A stretch of DNA of 64,000 nucleotides, from assembly GCF_030815415.1 (NCBI RefSeq), contig NZ_JAUSWW010000001.1, forward strand, positions 5,890,001-5,954,000, read 5' to 3'. Each line of letters begins with the position of its first letter. The stretch's first letter is position 1. The stretch is from Streptomyces canus (GTDB taxonomy: Bacteria > Actinomycetota > Actinomycetes > Streptomycetales > Streptomycetaceae). The notes beneath the pieces were generated by a model. That model ran no database searches and was not told the origin of the DNA. It worked only from the letters and a program-made list of their open reading frames with translations. The position numbers and the translations under genes were made by a program. This document shows positions 25,560 through 35,085 of this stretch, in pieces.

Positions 25560-26444
25560 ATGAGCGGCACATCTGTCCCGTCCCACGGCTTCATGGCCGT
25601 ACGGCGTGGCTACCGCCCCGAACAGGTCGACGCGTACGCCGCGGCGCTCTCCCAGGACCGTGACATCTCCTGGGAGCGCGCCGCCCGTCTCACCGTGCTC
25701 GCCAAGGAGATGGAGGCGGAGCTCGAAGGGTTGCGCGAGAGGGTCGCGCGGCTCGCTCCGCAGACGTACGAGACGCTCGGGGAGCGTGCGCGCCGGCTCT
25801 TCCAGCTCGGGCAGGAGGAGGCCGCGGCCGTGGGTGACGCCGCGCGACAGGAGGCGCGGCGCCTCGCGGAGGCGGCGCGGGAACGTGCGAACGGCGTGCG
25901 GGACGCGGCACAGGCGCACGCCGACGCCGTACGCGCCGACGCGGAGGAGCGCGCCCGGCAGCGCCTGCTCGTCGCGCGCGCCGAGGCCGACGAGATCCGT
26001 ATCGCCGCCCGGCGCGAAGTGAAGGAAGGCCGCACGGAGGCGCTCGCCGCGTTGCGCGAGGTACGGCAGCGCACCATCGGGATGCTCGCCGAACAGGACA
26101 AGGAGCACGCCGAGCGCTGGGCCGAGGCGGAGCGCGAGGAGGCCGAGCGGGCGGCGGCGCTCGACGCCCGGCACGCCGAACAGGTGGCCCGCGCCGAGGC
26201 CGCGCTGTCCGAGGCGAAGCAGGCGTTCGCCGACGCGGAGACCTCCGCCAGGCAGCGCCAGGAGGAGGCACACGTACGTGCCGCCGAGATCCTCGCCGAG
26301 GCGCGCGTACGGGAGGACCGGATCGCTCGTGAGACGGAACGTGTGCTGCGTGAGCACGGCGAGCGCTGGGACGACGTACACGCCCACATCGACCTCGTAC
26401 GCAACAGCCTGACGACACTGACGGGGCGCGCACCGGCAGAGTAG
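25560..26444 (+). CDS. DivIVA-like coiled-coil protein ('cellulose-binding' annotation family)
   Basis: A 294-residue protein, nearly all coiled coil. The N-terminal segment GFMAVRRGYRPEQVDAYAAAL resembles the membrane-targeting start of DivIVA-type proteins. From about residue 40 to 285 it is continuous helix rich in Ala, Glu and Arg with heptads. Streptomyces homologues are often annotated as cellulose-binding proteins, but no carbohydrate-binding domain is visible; a role in cell-envelope or polarity organisation fits better, as inference. The ATG at 25560 was chosen because the conserved MSGTS start follows AGAGGGG; an upstream GTG at 25455 would translate the palindromic leader. Confidence 0.8.
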   Translation: MSGTSVPSHGFMAVRRGYRPEQVDAYAAALSQDRDISWERAARLTVLAKEMEAELEGLRERVARLAPQTYETLGERARRLFQLGQEEAAAVGDAARQEARRLAEAARERANGVRDAAQAHADAVRADAEERARQRLLVARAEADEIRIAARREVKEGRTEALAALREVRQRTIGMLAEQDKEHAERWAEAEREEAERAAALDARHAEQVARAEAALSEAKQAFADAETSARQRQEEAHVRAAEILAEARVREDRIARETERVLREHGERWDDVHAHIDLVRNSLTTLTGRAPAE

Positions 26445-26481
26445 GACGCGCGCACGCCCCCTGGGGCACCCGGCCCGACGG

Positions 26482-28101
26482 TCACTCCTCCCGTCGTACC
26501 GCCCCCGCCAGGATCCACCCCTCCACCGCTTCGTACTGCCGTCGCTGCTCCTCCGCCGTGCGCCGCCCCGACGCCACCGTCCCGAGCCAGCCGAAGGCGA
26601 AGCCGGCCGGGATGGAGACGAGGCCGGTGGTGGTGAACGGGAACCAGTTGAAGTCGGCGTCGGGGAACGCGGAGACGGGAGAGCCGGAGACGAGGTTGGT
26701 GCCCGGCATCAGCAGCAGCACCGTCAGGGAGCCGCCGATCAGGGTGCAGAGCAGGCCCGTTCGGGTGTAGCGGCGCCAGAACAGGCCGTAGACCAGGGCG
26801 GGGGCTATCGCCGAGGCGCCCAGGCAGAAGGACAGGGTCACCAGAGGCTGCAGACTGCGGTGCTGGACCAGCGTGGCCAGCAGGATCGCCGGGATGCCGA
26901 CGGCCAGTGCCGAGACCCGGGCCAGGGTCATCTCGCGGCGCGTCGAGAGTTCCCGCGCCCGGACCGCGAACACGTCGTGGGCGAGGGAGTTGGCGCAGGC
27001 GAGGATCATGCCGGCGACGGAGGCGAGCAGGGTGAGGAAGAGCGCCGTGGTGACCGTCGTGAACAGCAGGGTCTCCGCCGTCGAGACGTCCGCGCCGAAC
27101 ACCGCCCGGGAACCCAGCAGATACGCCGTGTTGCCCTGCGGGTCCGCCTCCGCGATCGCCGCGCGCCCGATCAGGGCGGTGGCCCCGAACCCCACGATCG
27201 TGATGACGAGCACGAACAGCACCACCGCCGACACCGCCCAGGACATCGAGCGGCGTACCTGGCGGGCGCTGGAGGCGGTGTACATACGCATGGTGACGTG
27301 CGGGAGGCAGGCACCGCCGACGACCACCGTCAGCTGCGAAGTGATCATGTCCAGCCGGGGGTTGGACCCGCCCGCGAACTGCAGCCCCGACTCCAGGAAG
27401 GCCGGTCCCACCCCGCTCTGCGCGGCGGCGGCGTCGAACAGCGTGCCGGGGTTCCAGTCGAACCGCCGCAGCATCAGGACGGCGACCACGGCGCCCGAAC
27501 CGAGCAGCATCACGATCTTCAGGATCTGGATGAGAGCGGTGCCCTTCATCCCGCCGATGGCCGCGTAACTGATCATCAGCACGCCGAGCCCGATGATGCA
27601 GCCCGTCTGCAGCCCCTCGCCGGAGAAGCCGAGGATGAAGGACAGCAACTGCCCCGTCCCCGCGAGCTGGACCAGCATGAGCGGCAGCAGCGCCGCTAGC
27701 GTCACCGCGCAGGCCGCGATCCGCACGGAACGCCCCGGCATGCGCCGTGCCAGCGCGTCGCCCATGGTGAACCGGCCCGCGTTGCGCAGGGGTTCGGCCA
27801 GCAGGAACATCAGCAGCATGAGCGACAGCGCGGTGCTGAGGGCGAGGACGATCCCGTCGTAGCCGCACAACGCGATCACCCCGCCCGTGCCGAGCACGGT
27901 CGCGGCGGAGATGTAGTCGCCCGCGATGGCGAGGCCGTTGCGCAGGGAGCCCAGGGATCCGTAGCCGGTGTAGAACTCGTCCAGGTCGTCCCTGTCGGGC
28001 CCGGTCATCACACACAGCAGCAGCGTGATCGTGGCGACGGCCGAGAACGCCACCAGGGACATCGCCTGCGCCGAGTCGCTGAAGCCCGTCTGTCCCGTCA
28101 T
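26482..28101 (-). CDS. Sodium/solute symporter, cation-acetate/monocarboxylate type
   Basis: A 539-residue SSS-family transporter with about 13 membrane segments. Family signatures include DEFYTGYGSLGSLRNGLAIAGDYISAATVLG near the N-terminus and ISYAAIGGMKGTALIQILK in the middle. The pairing with a DUF485 gene directly upstream is typical of ActP/MctC-type acetate, propionate or pyruvate symporters. Its ATG overlaps the DUF485 stop by four bases. The exact substrate cannot be told. Confidence 0.9.
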   Translation of the reverse strand: MTGQTGFSDSAQAMSLVAFSAVATITLLLCVMTGPDRDDLDEFYTGYGSLGSLRNGLAIAGDYISAATVLGTGGVIALCGYDGIVLALSTALSLMLLMFLLAEPLRNAGRFTMGDALARRMPGRSVRIAACAVTLAALLPLMLVQLAGTGQLLSFILGFSGEGLQTGCIIGLGVLMISYAAIGGMKGTALIQILKIVMLLGSGAVVAVLMLRRFDWNPGTLFDAAAAQSGVGPAFLESGLQFAGGSNPRLDMITSQLTVVVGGACLPHVTMRMYTASSARQVRRSMSWAVSAVVLFVLVITIVGFGATALIGRAAIAEADPQGNTAYLLGSRAVFGADVSTAETLLFTTVTTALFLTLLASVAGMILACANSLAHDVFAVRARELSTRREMTLARVSALAVGIPAILLATLVQHRSLQPLVTLSFCLGASAIAPALVYGLFWRRYTRTGLLCTLIGGSLTVLLLMPGTNLVSGSPVSAFPDADFNWFPFTTTGLVSIPAGFAFGWLGTVASGRRTAEEQRRQYEAVEGWILAGAVRREE

Positions 28102-28508
28102 CGCGTCGCTCCCCGCTTGGCGTCCAGCTCGGACTGCTTGCGGATGCGGTCGGCGAGCGGGTCGACGCGAACCCGGGCCGTGCGCTCGTACAGGACGATC
28201 GCCAGCCAGGTGACCGGGAGTTGGAACAGGGCCAGCAGCAGACCGGTCGGGGGTGCGTCGCCGATGCGCCCGGTCATGAAGGACGGGGCGAACGCGGACA
28301 GGATGAGGAAGAGGGTGAAGTAGCCGAGTGCGGTGAGGGTCGCGACGCGGCGTTGCCAGCGGTAGGCGCTGCGCAGGATCCGCAGATCGCTGTGGTGCCC
28401 GAGCGCCTCGTGGCGGGGACGGTGTCCGGGGGCTCGGCCGGGAGCGTGTTCGGGGGCGAAGGGCGGCTGCCAGGGGTAGGTGGGCGGTGGGGCCGGGTCG
28501 TAAGACAT
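28098..28508 (-). CDS. DUF485 small membrane protein, symporter partner
   Basis: A 136-residue protein with a Pro/His-rich N-terminal third, then LRSAYRWQRRVATLTALGYFTLFLILSAFAPSF and a second hydrophobic segment (TGLLLALFQLPVTWLAIVLYERTARV), the two-helix layout of DUF485. These proteins accompany ActP-type symporters, as here, with a four-base overlap. The ATG at 28508 has AAGGAG 8 bases upstream; an earlier in-frame start at 28586 lacks this. The ~260-base gap upstream has no gene; it contains CCAAACTGATTGG near 28624, a possible operator. Confidence 0.87.
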   Translation of the reverse strand: MSYDPAPPPTYPWQPPFAPEHAPGRAPGHRPRHEALGHHSDLRILRSAYRWQRRVATLTALGYFTLFLILSAFAPSFMTGRIGDAPPTGLLLALFQLPVTWLAIVLYERTARVRVDPLADRIRKQSELDAKRGATR

Positions 28509-28767
28509 CCCGGTGGCTCCTTGCGTGGCTCGGGGCCCGGTGCGGACCGCAGGGAGTTGGGAGGTGGGGTGAGCGGAGCCACGCACGCTACTCGTTGGTA
28601 GTCGGATGCGGGAGATGGTTCACCAAACTGATTGGTCGGTACGCGCTTACTTCTCTGACCTCGGGTGTTACCCGGATTAACTCAGATTTTTGAGTGGTGT
28701 GAACGGCTACTTCAAGTGAACGAGCGCTACGGACGGATACGATGCCGGCTCTACCGGGGGAGTGTTG

Positions 28768-29157
28768 ATGTCCGACGTACGTGAAGCCGTCATGCCCAGA
28801 CAGGTGCGGGGCGCTCAGGTTCTGCTGTTCGTGCTCGCCGTCGGCGGCCTCGTCTCGATGCTCGCGCTCTCGGACGGGCTCACCGCTTATGGACAGGGCG
28901 AGATGCTCGCGCCCTGGTCGCTGGTGTGGGTGTGCGCCCTGCTTGCCCTCACCTACGACGGGGGCGCTCGGGGCGGGGTACGGATCACGACCATCGTGCT
29001 GATGGTGTTCATGGTGCTGCCGACCATCACGAGGATGGGCGAGGCGGTGGGGGTGGGGCTGTTTCTGGACGCCGCGCTGCGGATCCTGCTCGGGGTGCCT
29101 GTCGTCGTGCTGCTGTTTCTGCCGGAGTCGACGGCATGGTTCGACCGGGAGCGGTGA
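28768..29157 (+). CDS. Small integral membrane protein
   Basis: A 129-residue protein of unknown function with four hydrophobic segments (about 14-32, 48-65, 71-90 and 95-118), short loops and the end LLFLPESTAWFDRER. No catalytic motif. The ATG at 28768 was chosen because CGGGGGAG lies five bases upstream; GTG at 28762 and TTG at 28765 are also in frame. It is divergent from the DUF485-symporter operon and converges on the next acetyltransferase. Confidence 0.72.
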   Translation: MSDVREAVMPRQVRGAQVLLFVLAVGGLVSMLALSDGLTAYGQGEMLAPWSLVWVCALLALTYDGGARGGVRITTIVLMVFMVLPTITRMGEAVGVGLFLDAALRILLGVPVVVLLFLPESTAWFDRER

Positions 29158-29185
29158 GGGGTCGGGCCGGTCGCGTCCTGGTCCC

Positions 29186-29695
29186 TCAGTGTCCGAGGAG
29201 CACGCGCGCGTAGCGCACTCCCGGGCGTTCCATCAGGGTGATCCGCTCGGTGAGCACGAAGCCGTTGCGTTCGAGGACGGTCCGGGACGCGGTGTTGTCC
29301 TCCGTCGTCTTCGCCGTCAGGGAGCTCAGGCCGTACGACGTTCCCGCCATCCGGCACACCTCGCCCACCGCCGCCGTGGCGACCCCGCGTCCCGCGGCCC
29401 GTTCGCCGACGCGGTACCCCAGCTCCGCCGAACTGCCCGCCGCATCCATGAGGTTGAAGCGGCCGAGCAGCGAACCCTCCGCGTCCAACAGGACATGGAA
29501 GTGGCAGTCGCCGGACTCCTGCTCGTCCAGCATGGCACGGTGGCGGGCGGCGAATCCCTCCGGTGTGAAATAGGCGTCGCCGCGATCCGGCACCGAGCGC
29601 GCGAAGTACTCCCGGTTCTCCCGCTCGAAGGCCAGCAGGGCCGCCGCGTGGTCCGGCCGCAGCCGTTCCAGTCTCAGGTCCGCCATGTCCGCCAC
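29186..29695 (-). CDS. GNAT-family N-acetyltransferase (RimJ/RimL type)
   Basis: A 169-residue acetyltransferase: LRLERLRPDHAAALLAFERENREYFARSVPDR opens like RimJ/RimL/YdaF proteins; ELGYRVGERAAGRGVATAAVGEV is the acetyl-CoA pyrophosphate loop; NTASRTVLERNGFVLTER is the C-terminal motif. The substrate is unknown. It follows the MFS exporter gene by about 10 bases on the same strand, so the two may be co-transcribed. Confidence 0.9.
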   Translation of the reverse strand: MADMADLRLERLRPDHAAALLAFERENREYFARSVPDRGDAYFTPEGFAARHRAMLDEQESGDCHFHVLLDAEGSLLGRFNLMDAAGSSAELGYRVGERAAGRGVATAAVGEVCRMAGTSYGLSSLTAKTTEDNTASRTVLERNGFVLTERITLMERPGVRYARVLLGH

Positions 29696-29705
29696 CGTAC
29701 GCAGC

Positions 29706-31211
29706 TCACTCCGTGATCACCGGAAATTTCCGTGGCGCCAGCACCAGCAGCACCACGAACGCCAGCGCCGCCGCCCCCGCCGCCCCCAGATACACCGCGT
29801 GCACCGCGTCCGCGATCGCCCGCCGCAGCGGCTCCGAACCGGCGCCCGAATCCAGCGCCCGGGTCACGGAGTCCAGATCGCTCGCGCCGCCCAGCCGCGC
29901 CGACAGCACCCCGTTGGCCACCGCGCCGAAGAGGGCCGCGCCGATCGTCTGGCCGGTCTGGCGGCAGAAGAGGACCGACGCCGTGGTCGTGCCGCGCTCC
30001 GACCAGACCACCGTCGACTGCACGCCGATGATCAGCGGCAGTTGGAAGAGGCCCAGCGCGGCGCCCAGAAGCAGCATCAGGAGGGTCGGCTGCCAGGCCC
30101 GGCCGGGGTACGGCAGGAAGGGGAAGGCGAAGAGGATCAGCGCCGCCGCTCCCATGCCCAGCATGGCCGTGTTGCGGAAGCCGATCCTTCGGTACACGTG
30201 TTGGCTGAGGGCCGCCGACACCGGCCAGCTCAGTGTCCAGACCGTCAGGACGAAGCCGGCCGCCACCGGTGCCAGACCGAGGACGGACTGGGCGTACGTC
30301 GGGAGGAAGACCGTCGGTGCCACCATCAGCAGGCCCAGCGCGCCCAGGGCCAGGTTGACCGCCGCGATGGTGCGGCGGCGCCACACCCAGCCGGGGATGA
30401 TCGGCTCGGCGGCCCGGCGTTCGACCAGGACCACCACAGCGATCAGGGCAAGTCCCGTGCCGAACAACGCCAGTGACGGGGCCGACAGCCACGGCCAGGC
30501 CACCCCGCCCTGCACCAGCGCCGTCAGCAGGACGCCTCCGCAGGCGAACACCGTCAGGGCGCCCGCCCAGTCGACACGGGGGCGGCGGGCGGGGGAGTCC
30601 CGTTTCGGTTCGTGCAGGTAACGGGCTATCAGCCAGAGGGCGAGTGCTCCCACCGGCAGGTTGACCAGGAAGATCCAGCGCCAGTCCGCGTACGCCACGA
30701 GCAGGCCGCCCACACCCGGGCCGGCCACCGCCGACACCGCCCACACCGTGGACAGCTTGGACTGGATCTTCGGGCGTTCCTTCAGGGGGTAGAGGTCGGC
30801 GGCCAGGGTCTGGACCGTGCCCTGGAGCGCGCCGCCGCCCAGGCCCTGCACGATACGGAACGCGATCAGCGAGCCCATGTTCCAGGCGACCGCGCAGAGC
30901 AGGGAGCCCAGGAGGAAGAGCGCCGCGCCCGCGATCAGGACCGGCTTGCGGCCGAAGGTGTCGGAGAGCTTGCCGTACACCGGGAGTGACACCGTCACGG
31001 CCAGCAGATAGCCCGAGAAGAGCCACGAGAAGACGGAGAAGCCGCCGAGGTCGCCGACGATCTGCGGGACGGCCGTGGAGACGATCGTCGAGTCGAGGGC
31101 GGCCAGGGCCATCGCGAGCATCAGCGCGGCGACGACGGCGCCGCGGCGGCGCGAGTCCTTCGGGCCGTCGGCCCTCGCCGCGGGCTGTATCTCCGTGTCC
31201 CCCCGGCCCAT
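29706..31211 (-). CDS. MFS drug exporter, 14-TM EmrB/QacA type
   Basis: A 501-residue proton antiporter with about 14 membrane segments. It has the DHA2 motif C region (AVAGPGVGGLLVAYADWRWIFLVNLPVG) and motif A (GKLSDTFGRKPVLIAG), with MALAALDSTIVSTAVPQI in the first helix. It probably exports drugs or lipophilic compounds; the substrate is unknown. The ATG at 31211 has GGGGGAAGGG upstream; a longer start to 31256 is unsupported. An acetyltransferase gene follows directly. Confidence 0.92.
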   Translation of the reverse strand: MGRGDTEIQPAARADGPKDSRRRGAVVAALMLAMALAALDSTIVSTAVPQIVGDLGGFSVFSWLFSGYLLAVTVSLPVYGKLSDTFGRKPVLIAGAALFLLGSLLCAVAWNMGSLIAFRIVQGLGGGALQGTVQTLAADLYPLKERPKIQSKLSTVWAVSAVAGPGVGGLLVAYADWRWIFLVNLPVGALALWLIARYLHEPKRDSPARRPRVDWAGALTVFACGGVLLTALVQGGVAWPWLSAPSLALFGTGLALIAVVVLVERRAAEPIIPGWVWRRRTIAAVNLALGALGLLMVAPTVFLPTYAQSVLGLAPVAAGFVLTVWTLSWPVSAALSQHVYRRIGFRNTAMLGMGAAALILFAFPFLPYPGRAWQPTLLMLLLGAALGLFQLPLIIGVQSTVVWSERGTTTASVLFCRQTGQTIGAALFGAVANGVLSARLGGASDLDSVTRALDSGAGSEPLRRAIADAVHAVYLGAAGAAALAFVVLLVLAPRKFPVITE

Positions 31212-31310
31212 GAGATCCCTTCCCCCTGCATCTATCCGCCGCGCACACCTTCTCACTTGACCCTCACGTCGCGGCAGGGCGCAGCCTGATCGGGGCCGCG
31301 GGTGGAGCTG

Positions 31311-31354
31311 ACCCCTAGATCGGCTCCACCCTCGGGTGGATCGCCCCTAGGGGT
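31311..31354. promoter_or_regulatory. Nested palindromes in a 408-bp gap before an ABC transporter
   Basis: The outer arms ACCCCTAG (31311-31318) and CTAGGGGT (31347-31354) enclose a perfect inner hairpin TCCACCC-TC-GGGTGGA (31325-31340); CCCCTAGGGG at 31344-31353 is itself palindromic. It lies between the divergent MFS gene and the MacB-type operon, about 270 bases upstream of the latter. The rest of the gap (31212-31619) is a GC-rich leader with no gene that I can support. Confidence 0.5.
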
Positions 31355-31619
31355 ACCTCCGTACTACGGCTGGGGGAGGGTTCGTACCGCCGGAGGACGT
31401 GAGGGCACCCGGCCCGTCCTTAACCTGGCTTTACGCCGCTGGGGGGCGGTGCACCGCAGCAGCGGGGGTGGGGTTTTCCCCACCAGAAGACGGCGCTCAG
31501 CACCAGCGCGCCGGACCACCCGCCGCGGCCAGACTCATCACCACAGCAGCACGTACGACTCGGCACGGATCGAAAGAGATCAGTGCGCGCCAATTCCTGA
31601 CCGACATAGGAGATATACC

Positions 31620-32408
31620 GTGACATCGGCTGTGACCATCACCAGGCACGGGGGCACTGGAGGGACTACGGCCGTTGCCGCGCGGGCGCGGCAGGTCGTC
31701 AAGGCGTACGGGGCCGGCGAGACCCGTGTCGTCGCCCTCGACCATGTGGACGTGGACATCGCACGCGGGCAGTTCACCGCGATCATGGGGCCCTCGGGCT
31801 CCGGCAAGTCCACGCTCATGCACTGCCTCGCCGGACTCGACACTGTCACGTCCGGGCAGATCTATCTGGACGACACCGAGATCACCGGGCTGAAGGACAA
31901 GAAGCTCACGCAGCTGCGCCGGGACCGGATCGGGTTCATCTTCCAGGCGTTCAACCTGCTCCCGACGCTCAACGCCATAGAGAACATCACGCTGCCCATG
32001 GACATCGCCGGCCGGAAGCCGGACAAGGCGTGGCTGGGGCAGGTCGTCGACACCGTCGGGCTGAGCGACCGGCTCAAGCACCGGCCCACCCAGCTCTCCG
32101 GCGGTCAGCAGCAGCGAGTCGCGGTGGCCCGGGCGCTGGCCGCGCGGCCCGAGATCATCTTTGGTGACGAGCCGACCGGGAACCTCGACTCCCGTGCGGG
32201 CGCCGAGGTGCTGGGCTTCCTGCGCAGGTCCGTGTCCGAGCTCGGGCAGACCATCGTGATGGTCACGCACGACCCGGTCGCGGCCTCGTACGCCGATCGT
32301 GTGCTGTACCTCGCCGACGGCCGGATCGTCGACGAGATGTACAAGCCGACCGCGGACGCCGTCCTGGACCGCATGAAGGACTTCGACGCCCGGGGACGGA
32401 CGTCATGA
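31620..32408 (+). CDS. ABC transporter ATP-binding protein (MacB/LolD type)
   Basis: A 262-residue ATPase. Walker A is GPSGSGKST (about residues 58-66), the signature LSGGQQQRVAVARAL (about 160-174), Walker B IIFGDEPTGNLDSRAG and the H-loop VTHDP. The Q-loop region FIFQAFNLLPTLNAIENI is of the LolD/MacB export class. The GTG at 31620 has AGGAG at 31608-31612; upstream frames to 31302 cross the palindromic region and are rejected. It overlaps the permease gene by four bases. Confidence 0.95.
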   Translation: MTSAVTITRHGGTGGTTAVAARARQVVKAYGAGETRVVALDHVDVDIARGQFTAIMGPSGSGKSTLMHCLAGLDTVTSGQIYLDDTEITGLKDKKLTQLRRDRIGFIFQAFNLLPTLNAIENITLPMDIAGRKPDKAWLGQVVDTVGLSDRLKHRPTQLSGGQQQRVAVARALAARPEIIFGDEPTGNLDSRAGAEVLGFLRRSVSELGQTIVMVTHDPVAASYADRVLYLADGRIVDEMYKPTADAVLDRMKDFDARGRTS

Positions 32409-34969
32409 CCGTCCTGAAGACCTCGATGCGCAACTTCTTCGCGCACAAGGGGCGTATGGCCCTGTCGGCCGTGGCCGTGCTGCTGTCGGTGGCGTTCGTG
32501 TGCGGCACGCTCGTCTTCACCGACACGATGAACACGACGTTCGACAAGCTGTTCTCGACCACCGCGTCCGATGTCACGGTCTCCCCGAAGACGGCCAAGA
32601 GCGACGACACCCCGCAGAACGGCAAGCCCGAGTCGCTGCCGGCCTCCACGGTCCAGCAGGTGACGAAGGCGGACGGCGTCAAGTCGGCCGAGGGCGCGGT
32701 CAGTTCGATGAACGTGACCGTCGTCAACAGCGACAACAAGAACATGGGGTCGTCGACCGGAGCGCCCACCATCGCGGGCAACTGGACCAAGAGCGACCTG
32801 CGTTCGATGGAGATCACCTCCGGACACGCGCCACGCGGGCCCACCGAGACGATGGTCGACGCCGACACCGCCGACAAGCACGACCTGAAGATCGGCGACG
32901 AGCTGCGCACCATCTCCGTCATCGGTGACTTCAAGGCGAAGATCGTCGGCATCGCCACCTTCAAGATCACCAACCCCGGTGCCGCGATCGTCTACTTCGA
33001 CACCGCCACCGCGCAGCGCGAACTCCTGGGCGCCGAGGGCCGGTTCACCCAGGTCTACGCCACCGCCGCGGCCGGCGTCAGCGACACCCAGCTCAAGCAG
33101 AACGTCACACAGGCCCTGGACGGCACGTACAAGATCCAGACGGCCAAGGAGAACGCCGACGAAAACCGTGAGGGTGTCGGCGAGTTCATGAACGTCATCA
33201 AGTACGCCATGCTCGGCTTCGCCGGGATCGCGTTCCTGGTCGGCATCTTCCTGATCATCAACACCTTCTCCATGCTGGTCGCCCAGCGGACCCGCGAGAT
33301 CGGCCTCATGCGGGCCATCGGTTCCTCCCGCAAGCAGGTCAACCGCTCGGTGCTGGTGGAGTCGCTGCTCCTCGGCATCGTGGGCTCGATCCTCGGTGTC
33401 GGCGCCGGTGTCGGTATCGCCGTCGGGCTGATGAAGCTCATGGGCATGGCCGGCATGAACCTCTCCACCGACGACCTCACCGTCAAAACGACCACCCCGG
33501 TCATCGGCATGATCCTCGGCGTCGTGGTCACCGTCCTCGCCGCCTACCTGCCCGCCCGCCGGGCCGGCAAGGTCTCCCCGATGGCCGCACTGCGCGACGC
33601 CGGTACACCGGCCGACGGCAAGGCGGGCCTGGTGCGGGGCATCATCGGGCTGGTCCTGACCGGTGCGGGCGGCTTCGCCCTCTACGCGGCCGCCACTGCC
33701 GACACGGCGAAGGACGGCTCGCTGCTGCTCGCCGGCGGCGTGGTGCTGACCCTGATCGGCTTCGTCATCATCGGCCCGCTGCTGGCGGGTGGGGTCGTAC
33801 GGGTCATCAGCGCGGTGATCCTGCGGGCCTTCGGCCCGGTCGGCCGCATGGCGGAGCGCAACGCGCTGCGCAACCCCCGTCGTACGGGTGCCACGGGCGC
33901 CGCCCTGATGATCGGCCTCGCCCTGGTGGCCTGCCTCTCGGTGGTCGGCTCCTCGATGGTCGCCTCGGCCACCAGTGAGCTCGACAAGTCGGTCGGCGCG
34001 GACTTCATCGTCCAGGGCGGCCAGCGGATCGTCCCGCAGGCCCAGAAGGCGATGGAGCAGAGCCCGGACCTCGCGCACGTCACCTCGTACAAGGAACTCG
34101 AGGCGACCCTGACCTCGCCCGACGGCAAGAAGGACACCAAGGGCGTCACCGCGGCCGACCCGACGTACGCCCAGGACCTGCGCCGCCCGACGACGGCCGG
34201 CACCCTGTCCGCCGCGTACGGCGAGAACGCCATGTCCGTCGGCTCCGACTACGCCAAGGACCACGGCATCCGCGTCGGCGACACCATCACCGTCGCCTTC
34301 AAGGGCGGCGACACGGCGAAGCTCAAGGTCGCGGCCATCACCGACGACAGCGGGGCGCTGGACCAGGGGGCGCGTTACCTCAGCATGGCGACGATGAAGC
34401 AGTACGTCCCCGCCGACCAGATCCCGCCGAACTCGATCATGTTCGCCAAGGCCAAGGACGGCCAGGAGAAGCAGGCCTACGCGGCCCTCAAGGACGCGCT
34501 CCACGACTACCCGCAGTACCAGGTCCGCGACCAGACCGACTACAAGGAAGAGCTCAAGGACCAGGTCGGCCAGCTCCTCAACATGGTCTACGGCCTGCTG
34601 GGTCTCGCGATCATCGTGGCCATCCTCGGCGTCGTGAACACCCTGGCCCTCTCGGTGGTGGAACGCACCCGCGAGATCGGCCTGATGCGCGCGATCGGCC
34701 TCTCCCGCCGCCAGCTGCGCCGCATGATCCGCCTGGAGTCGGTGGTCATCGCCCTCTTCGGCGCCCTGCTGGGCCTGGGCCTGGGTATGGGCTGGGGCGC
34801 CACCGCCCAGAAGCTCCTCGCCATGGAGGGCCTCAACGTCCTCGACATCCCCTGGCCCACCATCATCGGCGTCTTCATCGGCTCGGCCTTCGTGGGCCTC
34901 TTCGCGGCCCTCGTCCCGGCCTTCCGCGCGGGCCGCATGAACGTCCTCAACGCCATCGCGACCGAATAG
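32405..34969 (+). CDS. ABC transporter permease with two FtsX domains (MacB-like)
   Basis: An 854-residue permease. One membrane helix at about 18-38, an extracytoplasmic domain to about 260, a first FtsX three-helix block at about 260-390 (NTFSMLVAQRTREIGLMRAIGSSRKQV), further helices at about 405-450, a second extracytoplasmic domain at about 520-720, and a second FtsX block at 725-854 (NTLALSVVERTREIGLMRAIGLSRRQLRR). Such pairs act as mechanotransmitters or exporters of lipids, peptides or drugs rather than importers. No substrate clue beyond context. Ends at a strong hairpin. Confidence 0.93.
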   Translation: MTVLKTSMRNFFAHKGRMALSAVAVLLSVAFVCGTLVFTDTMNTTFDKLFSTTASDVTVSPKTAKSDDTPQNGKPESLPASTVQQVTKADGVKSAEGAVSSMNVTVVNSDNKNMGSSTGAPTIAGNWTKSDLRSMEITSGHAPRGPTETMVDADTADKHDLKIGDELRTISVIGDFKAKIVGIATFKITNPGAAIVYFDTATAQRELLGAEGRFTQVYATAAAGVSDTQLKQNVTQALDGTYKIQTAKENADENREGVGEFMNVIKYAMLGFAGIAFLVGIFLIINTFSMLVAQRTREIGLMRAIGSSRKQVNRSVLVESLLLGIVGSILGVGAGVGIAVGLMKLMGMAGMNLSTDDLTVKTTTPVIGMILGVVVTVLAAYLPARRAGKVSPMAALRDAGTPADGKAGLVRGIIGLVLTGAGGFALYAAATADTAKDGSLLLAGGVVLTLIGFVIIGPLLAGGVVRVISAVILRAFGPVGRMAERNALRNPRRTGATGAALMIGLALVACLSVVGSSMVASATSELDKSVGADFIVQGGQRIVPQAQKAMEQSPDLAHVTSYKELEATLTSPDGKKDTKGVTAADPTYAQDLRRPTTAGTLSAAYGENAMSVGSDYAKDHGIRVGDTITVAFKGGDTAKLKVAAITDDSGALDQGARYLSMATMKQYVPADQIPPNSIMFAKAKDGQEKQAYAALKDALHDYPQYQVRDQTDYKEELKDQVGQLLNMVYGLLGLAIIVAILGVVNTLALSVVERTREIGLMRAIGLSRRQLRRMIRLESVVIALFGALLGLGLGMGWGATAQKLLAMEGLNVLDIPWPTIIGVFIGSAFVGLFAALVPAFRAGRMNVLNAIATE

Positions 34970-34992
34970 CCATATCGCACGGGGGAGCAGGA

Positions 34993-35032
34993 CCCGGCGC
35001 CGAGAAGTCACGGGGGACTTCTCGGCGCCGGG
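34993..35032 (+). terminator. Terminator after the ABC operon
   Basis: A perfect 16-base stem (CCCGGCGCCGAGAAGT at 34993-35008, complement at 35017-35032), 8-base loop, followed by CGTTTTCG. This is the main terminator of the MacB-like operon. Confidence 0.85.
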
Positions 35033-35085
35033 CGTTTTCGTGCAGGGGGTTTGCCAGGTGGCTGGGTCTTTCGATGCCGGTCCAG

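Noticed and set aside
32105..35011. 968-codon minus-strand open frame antisense to the ABC genes
   Set aside because: Shadow of two clear transporter genes; includes the terminator.
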